64,000 nt of DNA, from positions 62,001 to 126,000 of the forward strand of contig CAVRPP010000007.1 in assembly GCA_963723165.1 (NCBI GenBank). Reading direction: 5' to 3'. Position 1 is the first letter of the stretch. Every line of letters starts with the position of its first letter. This DNA is from UBA4744 sp963723165. GTDB taxonomy: Bacteria > Actinomycetota > Acidimicrobiia > Spongiisociales > UBA4744. A program made the position numbers and the translations under genes. This document shows, piece by piece, positions 53,632 to 61,968 of this stretch. The notes under the pieces were generated by a model. The model was not told the DNA's origin. It ran no database searches and saw only the letters and a program-made list of their open reading frames with translations.

Positions 53632-54150
53632 TCACGCCCAGCGGAACTCCGGGACCCCAAGGTGGGCTTCGCCCGGTACGCCGTGCTTGATAAGGGTGAA
53701 ACACAGCAGAGCCGCCGCCAGCGGGACCGGGTAGTTGGCAACCATCGATGACGGGCCAAAGACGGCCATGTGGAGTTCGTGCTCCCGGAGTGTCCAGAAC
53801 CGCTTCCTGGCGCCGGAGACACTCGACGGGTACAGGTCGTAGGCATAATCTCGGCCATTGATGTGATAGGACCGTTTGCCGTAGGGTGAGCCTATGGCCA
53901 GTTTGCCGGTCTCACCGGTCACAACTGGTTCGATGTAGGGACCTGCTGCTACGGCCGTTATCCGCCACTTGGTGCCATCGGGAAGTTCGACCTTCTGGCC
54001 CCGGGCCAGGAACACGCGGAACCAGCCGTCTCGCCCCAACCGGGCGAGGACCTTGTCTGGCGACGTGCCGTCGTCGAATGCAAAGACCGAGGCCGGAAAA
54101 CCCGCCAGCCTGGTTCGCCGAATCGACGCCCGTCCGAGCACGTGCTCCAT
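53632..54150 (-). CDS. Hypothetical beta-rich protein flanked by inverted repeats
   Basis: A 172-residue protein beginning MEHVLGRASIRRTRLAGFPA, with predicted beta-strands (VELPDGTKWRITAVAAGP, SYHINGRDYAYDLYPSSV) and a hydrophobic C-terminus (PVPLAAALLCFTLIKHG). It looks a little like LURP-one/tubby-type scramblase-fold proteins, but this is not firm. No signal peptide. It lies between repeat copies C and D. Confidence 0.6.
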   Translation of the reverse strand: MEHVLGRASIRRTRLAGFPASVFAFDDGTSPDKVLARLGRDGWFRVFLARGQKVELPDGTKWRITAVAAGPYIEPVVTGETGKLAIGSPYGKRSYHINGRDYAYDLYPSSVSGARKRFWTLREHELHMAVFGPSSMVANYPVPLAAALLCFTLIKHGVPGEAHLGVPEFRWA

Positions 54151-54171
54151 GCTTCGAACCCTACGCGGCGT

Positions 54172-54226
54172 CCCGTTCTGGCGTCAAAAAGTGAGCCCAC
54201 GAGTCGAAAATCGACGCCAGAACGGG
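54172..54226 (+). repeat. Inverted-repeat element, copy D (longest arms)
   Basis: Arms CCCGTTCTGGCGTC at 54172-54185 region and GACGCCAGAACGGG at 54213-54226 pair over 14 bp. The inner sequence contains GTGAGCCCACGAGTC and a small inner stem GTCGA-AAA-TCGAC. It lies 21 bp beyond the start side of the hypothetical gene and 6 bp from the SDR stop. Confidence 0.9.
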
Positions 54227-54231
54227 GTTCT

Positions 54232-55194
54232 CTAGAAGTCTGTGCCGGCCAGTTCGTTCAGGGCGTCCCACAGTCCCTGCCGGTCTTCGGGTGCTTCGAC
54301 GGTGCTTTTCAGGCGGTGGGTTGGGCGGGGACGGCGATCCAGCCAAAACTTGCCAGTCGTTTGGGCCGCCTCGTCGGACGCGGCCAGCCAGACGATGGTG
54401 TCGGCGCCCTGCTCCGGTGTGCGCAGGAACGGCCCGACGACTTTACGGAAGAGCGGGAGTGACTTCTCGACGCCGGGTGTATCAGCCCAGCCGGGGTGCA
54501 TCGCATGGACCAGGACTCCCTCGGCGGCAAGCCGCTCGGCCCACAACTCGGTGAGGATGACCTGGCCGCGCTTGGCCCGGGCATAGGCCATCGAACCCTT
54601 GTATTCCCCCCTGGTCGATTGGAGGTCTCGCACACGAATGCGCTGGGTGTACATGCCGCCCGATGAGACATTGATGATGCGAGATGGCGTCGACGCCTGC
54701 AAACGCGGAATCAACAGGTTCGTGAGAACGAAGTGACTCAGCAGATTGGTAGCGAGGGTCAGCTCGATTCCTTCGGCACTCCTTCGCCGTTTCGTGATCA
54801 GCGCCCCTGCGTTGTTGATCAACACGTCGATACGGGGTTCACCGGCCAGAACGGTGGCAGCAAGGTTGCTCACCTGCTCCATGTTCGAGAAATCGGCCAG
54901 GTAGGTATCGAGATTCTCATTGCCGGTGGCGGCACCGATCTCTGCCACGGCGAGATCAAGCTTCGCTTGGGAACGGCCGACCAGTCGCACGCCGGCTCCC
55001 AGCTGAGCGAGTCGCTCGGCTGTGGCCCTCCCCAGTCCCGACGTTGCACCGGTGACAACCACGGTCTTGCCGTTCATCGACGGAAGCCCTGCTTGCCAGC
55101 CGACCTGTCGCACAGCATGGCCGATGTTGGTGAAACTCCCGACGACGGTGCGGTCGAGGAGATCGTCGAGCCGCCCGCTCAATGAAGTGGGCAT
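54232..55194 (-). CDS. SDR family oxidoreductase (DHRS12/retinol-dehydrogenase-like)
   Basis: A 320-residue dehydrogenase. The cofactor motif is TGATSGLGRATAERLAQLG near residue 48, then VLINNAGALI, INVSSGGMYTQRIRV and the catalytic YARAKRGQVIL (Tyr-x3-Lys). The 40-residue N-terminal extension (LSGRLDDLLDRTVVGSFTNI) is typical of the DHRS12 subgroup. The substrate is unknown. Confidence 0.88.
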   Translation of the reverse strand: MPTSLSGRLDDLLDRTVVGSFTNIGHAVRQVGWQAGLPSMNGKTVVVTGATSGLGRATAERLAQLGAGVRLVGRSQAKLDLAVAEIGAATGNENLDTYLADFSNMEQVSNLAATVLAGEPRIDVLINNAGALITKRRRSAEGIELTLATNLLSHFVLTNLLIPRLQASTPSRIINVSSGGMYTQRIRVRDLQSTRGEYKGSMAYARAKRGQVILTELWAERLAAEGVLVHAMHPGWADTPGVEKSLPLFRKVVGPFLRTPEQGADTIVWLAASDEAAQTTGKFWLDRRPRPTHRLKSTVEAPEDRQGLWDALNELAGTDF

Positions 55195-55196
55195 GC

Positions 55197-55982
55197 CTAC
55201 GCCTTGAACCAGGCTACGACCGGGTCGGCCTCGGATTGGGGAACCCCGCCTGCCACCTCTTGAGTGATGACCAGACCCTGCAATCCTTGCGGGTCGACAT
55301 GGAAGGGTACGACGGCTGGTTGATTCCCGAGCACGCCGGCTGATATGACTTTGTCATCGACGACCGCCCACAGCTGGTAGGTGGCGTCGGATGGAAGAGC
55401 TTCGAGGTTGCTTTGATACACGTAGCCGGTTCCGTCAGGGAGCACGACGATGCTCATCGTTGCGGAGGACCCGTCTGCCGTGAGATTTGCGACCTGGGCG
55501 GCCGGATCGGCGAGGGCTGCCGTTACGGCTTGCTGCAAAGGATCAACCGCCAGACCTGCGGTGAGTGTGGAGATTTGCTGATCCTGGTCCGCCACGCGGG
55601 AGTTCAGATCGCCGATTCTCTGTGATTGGGTAACGATCCCGACGGTGAGGGCTACCAAAACGGCCGCTGCCACGCTTGCTACCCATCGGGTTGAGGTGAA
55701 GACCGAGGCCCTTCTCCGCTGCAGGGGGATTACTGCTGCCTGCTGTGCGGCCGGGCGTCGCGCGTGGAGCTGAGCAACTATGCCGTCCCATACCCGGGCG
55801 GGCGGCTGGACGGGGTCGGCGGCCAGGAGGGCAGCGACCTCATGGTGGTCGCGGACCTCGGCCCGGCACTGGGAGCACTCGTCGAGGTGGTGTTCGATGA
55901 GTCTTTTTTCATCTTCGTCTACGGCGTCGAGCGCGTATACGCCGAGAAGTTCGACGATGCTGGAGTGGGGTGCGCTTCGCAT
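55197..55982 (-). CDS. RskA-like anti-sigma factor
   Basis: A 261-residue single-pass anti-sigma factor. The cytoplasmic N-terminal domain has the zinc-binding HHLDECSQCRAE (ZAS-type HxxxCxxC) preceded by LLGVYALDAVDEDEKRLI, then one helix (WVASVAAAVLVALTVGIV) and an extracytoplasmic RskA C-terminal beta domain (TYQLWAVVDDKVISAGVLG and VAGGVPQSEADPVVAWFKA). It would hold the SigK-like factor until regulated proteolysis of the anti-sigma. The ATG overlaps the sigma stop (TGATG). Confidence 0.92.
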   Translation of the reverse strand: MRSAPHSSIVELLGVYALDAVDEDEKRLIEHHLDECSQCRAEVRDHHEVAALLAADPVQPPARVWDGIVAQLHARRPAAQQAAVIPLQRRRASVFTSTRWVASVAAAVLVALTVGIVTQSQRIGDLNSRVADQDQQISTLTAGLAVDPLQQAVTAALADPAAQVANLTADGSSATMSIVVLPDGTGYVYQSNLEALPSDATYQLWAVVDDKVISAGVLGNQPAVVPFHVDPQGLQGLVITQEVAGGVPQSEADPVVAWFKA

Positions 55983-56557
55983 CAGGCGGGGCTCACCCCG
56001 GCTGCGTTCAATTCTGTACGCAGCCGTTTCATCCCTGATCGGATCCGGCTCTTGACGGTACCTTCCGGTTCGCCCAACAGGTCGGCGACTTCGCGGTAGG
56101 TGTGCCCTTCGAAGTAGGCGAGTTCAATGGCTTTGCGTTCACCATCGATGAGCTTGGCGAGGGCCGCTTTGATCTGTTCTGCAAGTGCCATGTTCCACAC
56201 TTCATCTTCAATGTCGTGACTGCCGCTTGTGGCGAGCCGGGCGTCTTTGTCCTCTCTTGTACGGCGCGCCGACTCGGAGCGGATGAGATCAACACTCCGG
56301 CCGTGCGTATGAGCAAGAAGAAAGGACCGCAACGACCCGCGATCTGCATCGAACTTCTCGGCGTTGTTCCAGAGCCGCAGGAAGACCTCTTGGGTTATCT
56401 CTTCCGCCAGGGTTTCGTCGCGCAGGATGCGACGGGCAAGGCCATGGACCGCGCCCGAATGGCGGCTATATGCCTCCGCCAGCGCCTCCTGTGACGACCC
56501 GCCGATGGCAGCAACCAAAGCGGCGTCGTCCATCTCCGGCCAATCGTCCAAGTCCAT
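55982..56557 (-). CDS. SigK-like ECF sigma factor
   Basis: A 191-residue ECF sigma factor with region 2 ITQEVFLRLWNNAEKFDADR and SLRSFLLAHTHGRSVDLIRS and region 4 AIELAYFEGHTYREVADLLG and GTVKSRIRSGMKRLRTEL. It fits the SigK group that works with RskA. ATG 56557 has AGGA 9 bases upstream; a GTG at 56599 would add 14 residues. The divergent gene is the DUF4397 protein, as sigK often neighbours secreted adhesin-like targets. Confidence 0.92.
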   Translation of the reverse strand: MDLDDWPEMDDAALVAAIGGSSQEALAEAYSRHSGAVHGLARRILRDETLAEEITQEVFLRLWNNAEKFDADRGSLRSFLLAHTHGRSVDLIRSESARRTREDKDARLATSGSHDIEDEVWNMALAEQIKAALAKLIDGERKAIELAYFEGHTYREVADLLGEPEGTVKSRIRSGMKRLRTELNAAGVSPA

Positions 56558-56612
56558 TGCGGGTGGTCCTTTCGGGCCTGCAGCCTCTTCCCCAGACACT
56601 TTTTAACGATAA

Positions 56613-56640
56613 ATGTCATCCACGTCCACCTGCGCCTCCG
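56613..56640 (+). promoter_or_regulatory. Candidate SigK-type promoter for the DUF4397 gene
   Basis: CATCC and CCGTAG are separated by 16 bp upstream of the DUF4397 start, resembling the SigK -35 CCATCC and -10 CCGAAT boxes. Match is imperfect and by eye. Confidence 0.3.
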
Positions 56641-56693
56641 TAGAGGGTCCGTAAGCAGCCCAACAACGGGCCTCACTCAGAAGGAGAAACAAC

Positions 56694-57521
56694 ATGCGCA
56701 CATTTGGTCGCATCTTCCTGGTGGCACTGATGCTGCTGGCCCTCCCGGCCGGCGCAGCGTTTGCCCAGACTACTGACGGTACGGTTACCGTCCTACACGG
56801 TATCCCCGGTGACGGTGGATTCCCCGTCGACATCTACGTGAACGGCGACTACAGCGCTCCGTTCATCCCCGGCCTCGAATTCACCGAGTTCGCCGGACCT
56901 GTCACGTTGGCAGCTGCCGACTATTCGATCGAGATCTACGCGGCTGGTGCAGATCCGGCCAGCACCGACCCGGCGTTGGGCCCGTTGCCCGTCACGCTGC
57001 CGGCCGGCGCCAATGCGACCATTGAGGCTCACCTCGATGAGGCAGGTGCTGCGACCGCTTCCGTGTTCGTGAATGACATTTCGGAGATCGCCGCCGGCGA
57101 GACCCGTCTGACCGTTCGTCACACGGCCTCAGCTCCCACGGTTGACGTACTCGCCAACGACGGCGTGCTGTTCTCGGCGCTCAGCAACCCGAACCAGGCT
57201 GCTGGTGACGTCGCTGCCGGAACCTACAACGCCAAGGTTGTTCCCACCGGTGAGACCACCCCGGTCGTCTTCGAGGCAGACCTGGCCCTGGCCGAAGGAA
57301 CCTCGACCATCGTGTATGCGATCGGCTCGCTGGCCGACGGCAACTTCACGGTTGCTGTTCAGACCATCACCGGCTTGGGCGCTGCCCCCGCCGGAGTTCC
57401 CACCGGCACCGCCGGCCTGGCAACGGATGGTTTCCCGATCGCTTTGGCGATCGCAGGGGCCCTGGCCCTGGTAGGAATGGCCGGATCGGGCGTGGCTCTG
57501 TCCCGTCGTTCCAGTAACTAG
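56694..57521 (+). CDS. Secreted DUF4397 protein with C-terminal membrane anchor
   Basis: A 275-residue protein with signal peptide MRTFGRIFLVALMLLALPAG (cleavage near AFAQ), two DUF4397 immunoglobulin-like repeats (VTVLHGIPGDGGFPVDIYVN and LTVRHTASAPTVDVLANDGV), and a C-terminal hydrophobic helix followed by SRRSSN. The tail resembles a sortase sorting signal but has LATDG rather than LPxTG. It is divergent from sigK and followed by a sortase gene, so it is probably a SigK-controlled surface protein. AAGGAG 7 bases upstream supports ATG 56694. Confidence 0.88.
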   Translation: MRTFGRIFLVALMLLALPAGAAFAQTTDGTVTVLHGIPGDGGFPVDIYVNGDYSAPFIPGLEFTEFAGPVTLAAADYSIEIYAAGADPASTDPALGPLPVTLPAGANATIEAHLDEAGAATASVFVNDISEIAAGETRLTVRHTASAPTVDVLANDGVLFSALSNPNQAAGDVAAGTYNAKVVPTGETTPVVFEADLALAEGTSTIVYAIGSLADGNFTVAVQTITGLGAAPAGVPTGTAGLATDGFPIALAIAGALALVGMAGSGVALSRRSSN

Positions 57522-57540
57522 TACGAACCGTCTATCACTC

Positions 57541-57574
57541 GAACCCGGGGAGGCCGATTGGCTTCCCCGGGTTC
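57541..57574 (+). terminator. Strong terminator after the DUF4397 gene
   Basis: Arms 57541-57555 and 57560-57574 pair over 15 bp (one G-U wobble) around a GATT loop, followed by TTAC. It lies 19 bp after the stop, so the sortase gene is probably transcribed separately or by read-through. Confidence 0.75.
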
Positions 57575-57591
57575 TTACAATGTGACGCCAT

Positions 57592-58326
57592 ATGCCTCGC
57601 AACTCCCTCAAAGCCATCTTCGCAATCAGCCTCGTCACACTGATCGCGGCTGTCGCTGCCTTCCTCATCGTGACTGAGCCCGACACCGTCGGCGATGTCG
57701 GGTCGATCGAAGCCTCACTCAGCGAGCCAGCCCTTCCGACCACGTCGGCGCCTGAGCCACAACCACCCGTGGTGCCGCCCCCTGATAATGAAGACGGTGG
57801 TCCCTCGATACCGGTATCTCCGGGGGCCGTCCCGGATCTTCCGGAAGGCGACCCGGTACTCCCCGTAGGTCTGAGACTGAGTTCCATAGGTGTGGACGCT
57901 CCGGTCGTCCCCACCGGAGTCAACCAGCGCACCGGGCAGATGGCCGTCCCCAGCAACGTTCGAGATGTTGCCTGGTATGAGTTCGGATCTGTGCCCGGCA
58001 TGCGGGGATCAGCGGTGCTGGCCGCCCATGTTGACCTGGCCAGCCAGGGTCCCGGCGTGTTCTTCAACCTGCGTACGGTCGATGAGGGAGACATTGTCGA
58101 GGTCGAATTCAGCGACGGAACGGTGAGCGTCTTCAGGGTCGAGGCCCGTACCGTTTATCACAAGGATGAGTTGCCGCTCGACACGATCTTTGCCAGGGAG
58201 GGTGCTCCGGTTTTGACCTTGATCACGTGCGGCGGGGGTTTCAGTGAGTCATCAGGCAGCTACGACAGCAACGTGGTCGTGTATGCCGTCCCGATTGCCG
58301 ATCGGGATCTCGGGTCGGCCGGATAG
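57592..58326 (+). CDS. Class F-like sortase
   Basis: A 244-residue sortase with an N-terminal membrane anchor, a Pro-rich linker and the catalytic domain. Catalytic His is in AVLAAHVDLA (His146) and Cys in LTLITCGGGFSES (Cys213). The position after the Cys that normally carries the catalytic Arg (before NVVVYA) reads SYDS, with no Arg, which is seen in some class F enzymes or may signal altered catalysis. It would attach or trim the DUF4397 protein on the cell surface. ATG 57592 lacks a good ribosome-binding site. Confidence 0.88.
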   Translation: MPRNSLKAIFAISLVTLIAAVAAFLIVTEPDTVGDVGSIEASLSEPALPTTSAPEPQPPVVPPPDNEDGGPSIPVSPGAVPDLPEGDPVLPVGLRLSSIGVDAPVVPTGVNQRTGQMAVPSNVRDVAWYEFGSVPGMRGSAVLAAHVDLASQGPGVFFNLRTVDEGDIVEVEFSDGTVSVFRVEARTVYHKDELPLDTIFAREGAPVLTLITCGGGFSESSGSYDSNVVVYAVPIADRDLGSAG

Positions 58327-58418
58327 CCGCCGGCGGTCACCTGGAGGGAGCCGCAGAGCTATCGATGCCACCCCCCTGGCACCGTCGCCTACGCTGTCTC
58401 AATTCCGTTGGGAGGACC

Positions 58419-58847
58419 ATGGAACTCGAGGCTGTCGCTGCCTGGATTGACGCGTATGTCGATGCCTGGCGCAGCAGCGACCCGGTTGGGATCGGGGTGC
58501 ACGCAAGAGATGCCACCTACGCATACAACCCGTGGAGCAAACCGCTGCACGGTCGGCAGGCGATCATTGATGATTGGCTCAACGAACCCGACGAGGCGGG
58601 ATCGTGGGAAGCGGACTACAGACCGATCCTGGTCCATGGTGATCGGGCACTGGTCACCGGAGTCACGCAGTATGCGAGCGGCGAGACCTATTCCAATCTG
58701 TTCTTGATCGACTTCGACGAGAATGCGAAGTGCCGGTCGTTCACCGAGTGGTACATGCTTCAGCCTTCTCAACCATCCAAGGGAAGTGAGGCCGACCCCC
58801 AACAAACGAGGGTTCAGGGTGCACAGGCGTCCGCCGATCCTCAATAG
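58419..58847 (+). CDS. SnoaL-like (NTF2-like) protein
   Basis: A 142-residue small-ligand-binding or isomerase-like protein: VAAWIDAYVDAWRSSDPVGI is the first helix, TYAYNPWSKPLHGRQAIIDD follows, and the sheet includes DRALVTGVTQYASGETYSNL. ATG 58419 has GGGAGG 4 bases upstream. The C-terminal tail is polar and probably disordered. It is directly followed by the next gene. Confidence 0.8.
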   Translation: MELEAVAAWIDAYVDAWRSSDPVGIGVHARDATYAYNPWSKPLHGRQAIIDDWLNEPDEAGSWEADYRPILVHGDRALVTGVTQYASGETYSNLFLIDFDENAKCRSFTEWYMLQPSQPSKGSEADPQQTRVQGAQASADPQ

Positions 58848-59192
58848 ATGGAAACCAGCATCCAGATCATGGTTCTGGTGGTCGTCGTCCTGGTATCGAC
58901 CGTCTACGCCTTCATCCTCGACGTGCGCCGTGAATCCGAGTTTGGGCGGTTGGTCGAATGGCTGAAGACCGAGAGAAAGACCGATTGGCAGGCCTTGACC
59001 CGGTCGGATCGGTTCTTGACCATCAGAGCAGTTGAGATACTGCGTCGCGGCGCTTTGGCCGGGGACGCAGAGTTCCACGCCCGCTATCAGAAGACAAGGC
59101 CCGATACCCGATTCGTTACCTCGATGATCGTTGCGGTAGCGGGAATCGCACTACTGGTCTTGGGCACCACCCTCTTCGACTGGAAGTGGTAG
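58848..59192 (+). CDS. Small two-helix membrane protein (unknown)
   Basis: A 114-residue protein beginning directly after the previous stop (TAG-ATG): an N-terminal helix (IMVLVVVVLVSTVYAFILDV), a charged middle (RLVEWLKTERKTDWQALTRS) and a C-terminal helix (MIVAVAGIALLVLGTTLF). No family recognised. Probably co-translated with the SnoaL-like gene. Confidence 0.7.
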   Translation: METSIQIMVLVVVVLVSTVYAFILDVRRESEFGRLVEWLKTERKTDWQALTRSDRFLTIRAVEILRRGALAGDAEFHARYQKTRPDTRFVTSMIVAVAGIALLVLGTTLFDWKW

Positions 59193-59262
59193 CACCCGTT
59201 CATGAGCTGGCGGCTCGCAATGGCGAGCCTCGATGGCTGCAAACCCCGTATTTGCCGATCGT

Positions 59263-59868
59263 CTATTGGTCTTCGCTGGCACACACTGCCTCAAACGTCC
59301 CGCTCACCGGCTGCACGGTGCCCGCATAGGCAGCGTTGGCCTCGACGAATGTCGCCGTGCCTGATGCACGGTTGCCGTCGAACTCGAATGAATCGATCTG
59401 GCTCTGGCCCGCCACCACACCCGGCAGGCTGGTGTCCGGATCGGCCACCCATTCGACGCCTTCATCCTCCAGTTTGATCTGGACGTTTGGCGTTTGGTCG
59501 ACGCCCTGCGCTTCCCAATTCTCACCAGGTAGGAGGATTGTTACACCGGTCGTGAACAGCACCCAGAAGCCACCGAAGAAGTCGGTGTCGCACCGTTCGG
59601 TCATGAATCCAGTCGGAGCGAATTCCCAGGTCTCATCGCCGATGGTCACCGTGGCCGAGGACTCGACAGAAACCTCTCCGCCGGTGGTAGTTGTCTCGGC
59701 GTCAGGCGCTGCGACCGTCGTGTCGGTGGGCCCGGCGACGGTGGTCGGAACGGCCCCTGTTGCAGGCTCAGCGGCGGTCGTGGTGGTCTCTTCGGCGCTG
59801 CCTCCACACGAGGCAGTGATCATGGCCAGGATGAGGGCAATCGCTGCGGTTCGGGTTCGTTGGATCAC
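59263..59868 (-). CDS. Thr-stalk lipoprotein (unknown)
   Basis: A 201-residue lipoprotein: signal with lipobox LILAMITASCGG, a Thr/Ala-rich stalk, then a beta-rich head (VTIGDETWEFAPTGFMTERC, ATFVEANAAYAGTVQPVSGT). Two Cys (TERCD and AVCASED) could form a disulfide. Function unknown. GTG 59868 has AAAGGA 6 bases upstream. Confidence 0.75.
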   Translation of the reverse strand: MIQRTRTAAIALILAMITASCGGSAEETTTTAAEPATGAVPTTVAGPTDTTVAAPDAETTTTGGEVSVESSATVTIGDETWEFAPTGFMTERCDTDFFGGFWVLFTTGVTILLPGENWEAQGVDQTPNVQIKLEDEGVEWVADPDTSLPGVVAGQSQIDSFEFDGNRASGTATFVEANAAYAGTVQPVSGTFEAVCASEDQ

Positions 59869-60125
59869 ACGTGTCCTTTCTCGTTGTCGTCGGTACGGGG
59901 ACGTGGTGCCACCGAATATCAGTGATTTGTCACGGGAGGCAGCGAGCGCCGACAAGCACGACCACCAACCTCCCCCGATACCTCTTTACCGACATCAAGC
60001 TATAGAGGCTAGACCAAGCGTGTGCCGTCGGGTCGGGGTCTTTGTATTCCCTCAAGCATTCGATTTTGCGACGAGACAAGAATCCGCTCCGGGAACATCC
60101 GATGCCGGAGTAGCCGGGACGGGGG

Positions 60126-60578
60126 CTACGGTGCCGTTGACGGCTCGTTGGCCTCGAGGGCTGCTGCCATACCCGTGACCGCTTTGCGCCCGACACCTTT
60201 GAGAACGCCTCCCAGGAGAGGAAAAAGGACTCTCATGACTCCCTTGAAAGCCAGATCCGCCGTGTAGGTGATGGCCGTACCCTGAGGAACTGCCGCGAAG
60301 GTGATCTCATCGACGGCGGTCAGGGTCGATCCTTCTCCCACTAGCACGACCCGGTTGGGTGGGTCGAACTCGGTGATCGTGTACACCATCGGTATCCGCC
60401 TGTTGCCGAAAGCCACCAGCAGGTTGAAACGGGTTCCTATGCCGATCGGGCCGCTCCCGATCTGGGCGGATTCGGCGACCCCGGGATCCCAGTGCTGGAT
60501 GTTGTTGAAGTCGGCGACATACCCGAAAGCCGCTTCGATTGGTGTTTGTGTTGTGATCTGTTCGTGCAGGCGGGTCAT
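60126..60578 (-). CDS. SRPBCC family protein
   Basis: A 150-residue START/polyketide-cyclase-like protein: HEQITTQTPIEAAFGYVADF, NIQHWDPGVAESAQIGSGPI and the C-terminal helix GVLKGVGRKAVTGMAAALEA, a normal SRPBCC layout. It likely binds a lipid or aromatic ligand. ATG 60578 has GGAGG 7 bases upstream. It is downstream of the photolyase in the same direction after 55 bp. Confidence 0.83.
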   Translation of the reverse strand: MTRLHEQITTQTPIEAAFGYVADFNNIQHWDPGVAESAQIGSGPIGIGTRFNLLVAFGNRRIPMVYTITEFDPPNRVVLVGEGSTLTAVDEITFAAVPQGTAITYTADLAFKGVMRVLFPLLGGVLKGVGRKAVTGMAAALEANEPSTAP

Positions 60579-60633
60579 GGGGTTACCTCCGGATGATGCT
60601 TCGATAGTTCTACGAAGCCCTGGTGGTTTCGGA

Positions 60634-61968
60634 TCACCCGGTGTTTCGCGCCCTGGCGGCCTCATATGCCGCGATCGTCTCCAGGCGGGAAACCGCATGA
60701 TCGACCAGCGGACCCGGATACGTGACGTCCAGCGTGACTCCGTATTCGGCCAACTCCAGGCCGCCCCCTTCCCATGGCGCGTGGATCAGACTGCTGGGAA
60801 GGGGGGCCAATTCCGGGACGTAGCGCCGGATGTAGGTGCCCTCCGGATCGAATTTGCGGCTCTGGGTGACCGGGTTGAAGACCCGGAAATACGGGGCGGC
60901 GTCGGCTCCGGTCCCGGCCACCCATTGCCAGTTGCCGGCGTTCTGGGCCGGGTCGGCGTCGAGCAGCAACTTGCGGAAGTGCCGTTCACCGAAGCGCCAG
61001 TCGATCAGCAGGTCTTTGACGAGAAACGATGCGGTCACCATCCGCACCCGGTTGTGCATCCAGCCCGTCTCGAGCAGCTGACGCATACCGGCATCCACCA
61101 GGGGATAGCCGGTGTGACCGGACTGCCAGGCTGCGAACTCATCCGGATCGTTGCGCCACTCAATGCCGTCGTACTCCGGCCGCAGATTGGTGTTCCCCAT
61201 ATCGGGGAATGCCGCCAGCAGGTGCGCGTAAAAGTCTCGCCAGGCCAATTGACGGATGAACGGCTCGGCCTGCCTGCCTTCTAGGAGTCGAATGATGGTG
61301 CGCGGGGATATGGTTCCAAATTTCAGGTCAACGGAGAGATAGGAAGTGCCGGGCAGATCTGGACGGTCGCGGGTCGAGTCGTACGATTCCACTTCGAACT
61401 CATGGAGACGGTGAAGGGCGCCCTCTTCCCCGGCCTCGAGATAAGGGTCCATTGAGAGTTCGGGGATACCTTCTCCCTGGTCGTCGTTTATTGCTGCGTT
61501 GCCCGATTGCGGCCAGGGGTCAAGGCCGGTCGCCGACCATGTGCGCCAGAATGGAGTGAAAACCCGGTAGGGGTCACCGTTGTTGGTGAGTATTGTCCCC
61601 GGTTGCTGCACCAGGGAGCCCCAGAAGGTTGCGGCTTCGACCTTCTCGCCAACCGCAGCGTCGCGGCGGCGGGCAAACGGTGAAACGTCCGCGTTCCAAT
61701 AGACGGTCCCCTTGGATTCGGCGGGGACGATCGCTTCCGGTTTACCCGTCAGGACTTTCAAGCGTCCACCACGCTCCATCAACTGCCGATCGAGGGCCTG
61801 AAGGTTGGCCGTCAGTTGGGCCAGACGGTGCGGCATCGCTCCTTCCCAGAGTCGGGGGTCGATCACAAACAGGGCGACGACGGTGTCGTGGTCTGATGTG
61901 GCGGCGGCCCAGGCCGGGTTGTCGGTGAGGCGGAGATCTTTGCGGAACCAGACGAGGCCCGAACTCAT
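60634..61968 (-). CDS. phr: Class I CPD photolyase
   Basis: A 444-residue FAD-dependent deoxyribodipyrimidine photolyase that repairs UV dimers using blue light. The N-terminal antenna domain begins LVWFRKDLRLTDNPAWAAAT; the FAD domain has FIRQLAWRDFYAHLLAAFPD, PLVDAGMRQLLETGWMHNRV, NAGNWQWVAGTGADAAPYFR and VFNPVTQSRKFDPEG. The ATG overlaps the stop of the acyltransferase gene (ATGA). A heliorhodopsin is encoded 14 kb away, so the organism clearly lives with light. Confidence 0.95.
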   Translation of the reverse strand: MSSGLVWFRKDLRLTDNPAWAAATSDHDTVVALFVIDPRLWEGAMPHRLAQLTANLQALDRQLMERGGRLKVLTGKPEAIVPAESKGTVYWNADVSPFARRRDAAVGEKVEAATFWGSLVQQPGTILTNNGDPYRVFTPFWRTWSATGLDPWPQSGNAAINDDQGEGIPELSMDPYLEAGEEGALHRLHEFEVESYDSTRDRPDLPGTSYLSVDLKFGTISPRTIIRLLEGRQAEPFIRQLAWRDFYAHLLAAFPDMGNTNLRPEYDGIEWRNDPDEFAAWQSGHTGYPLVDAGMRQLLETGWMHNRVRMVTASFLVKDLLIDWRFGERHFRKLLLDADPAQNAGNWQWVAGTGADAAPYFRVFNPVTQSRKFDPEGTYIRRYVPELAPLPSSLIHAPWEGGGLELAEYGVTLDVTYPGPLVDHAVSRLETIAAYEAARARNTG

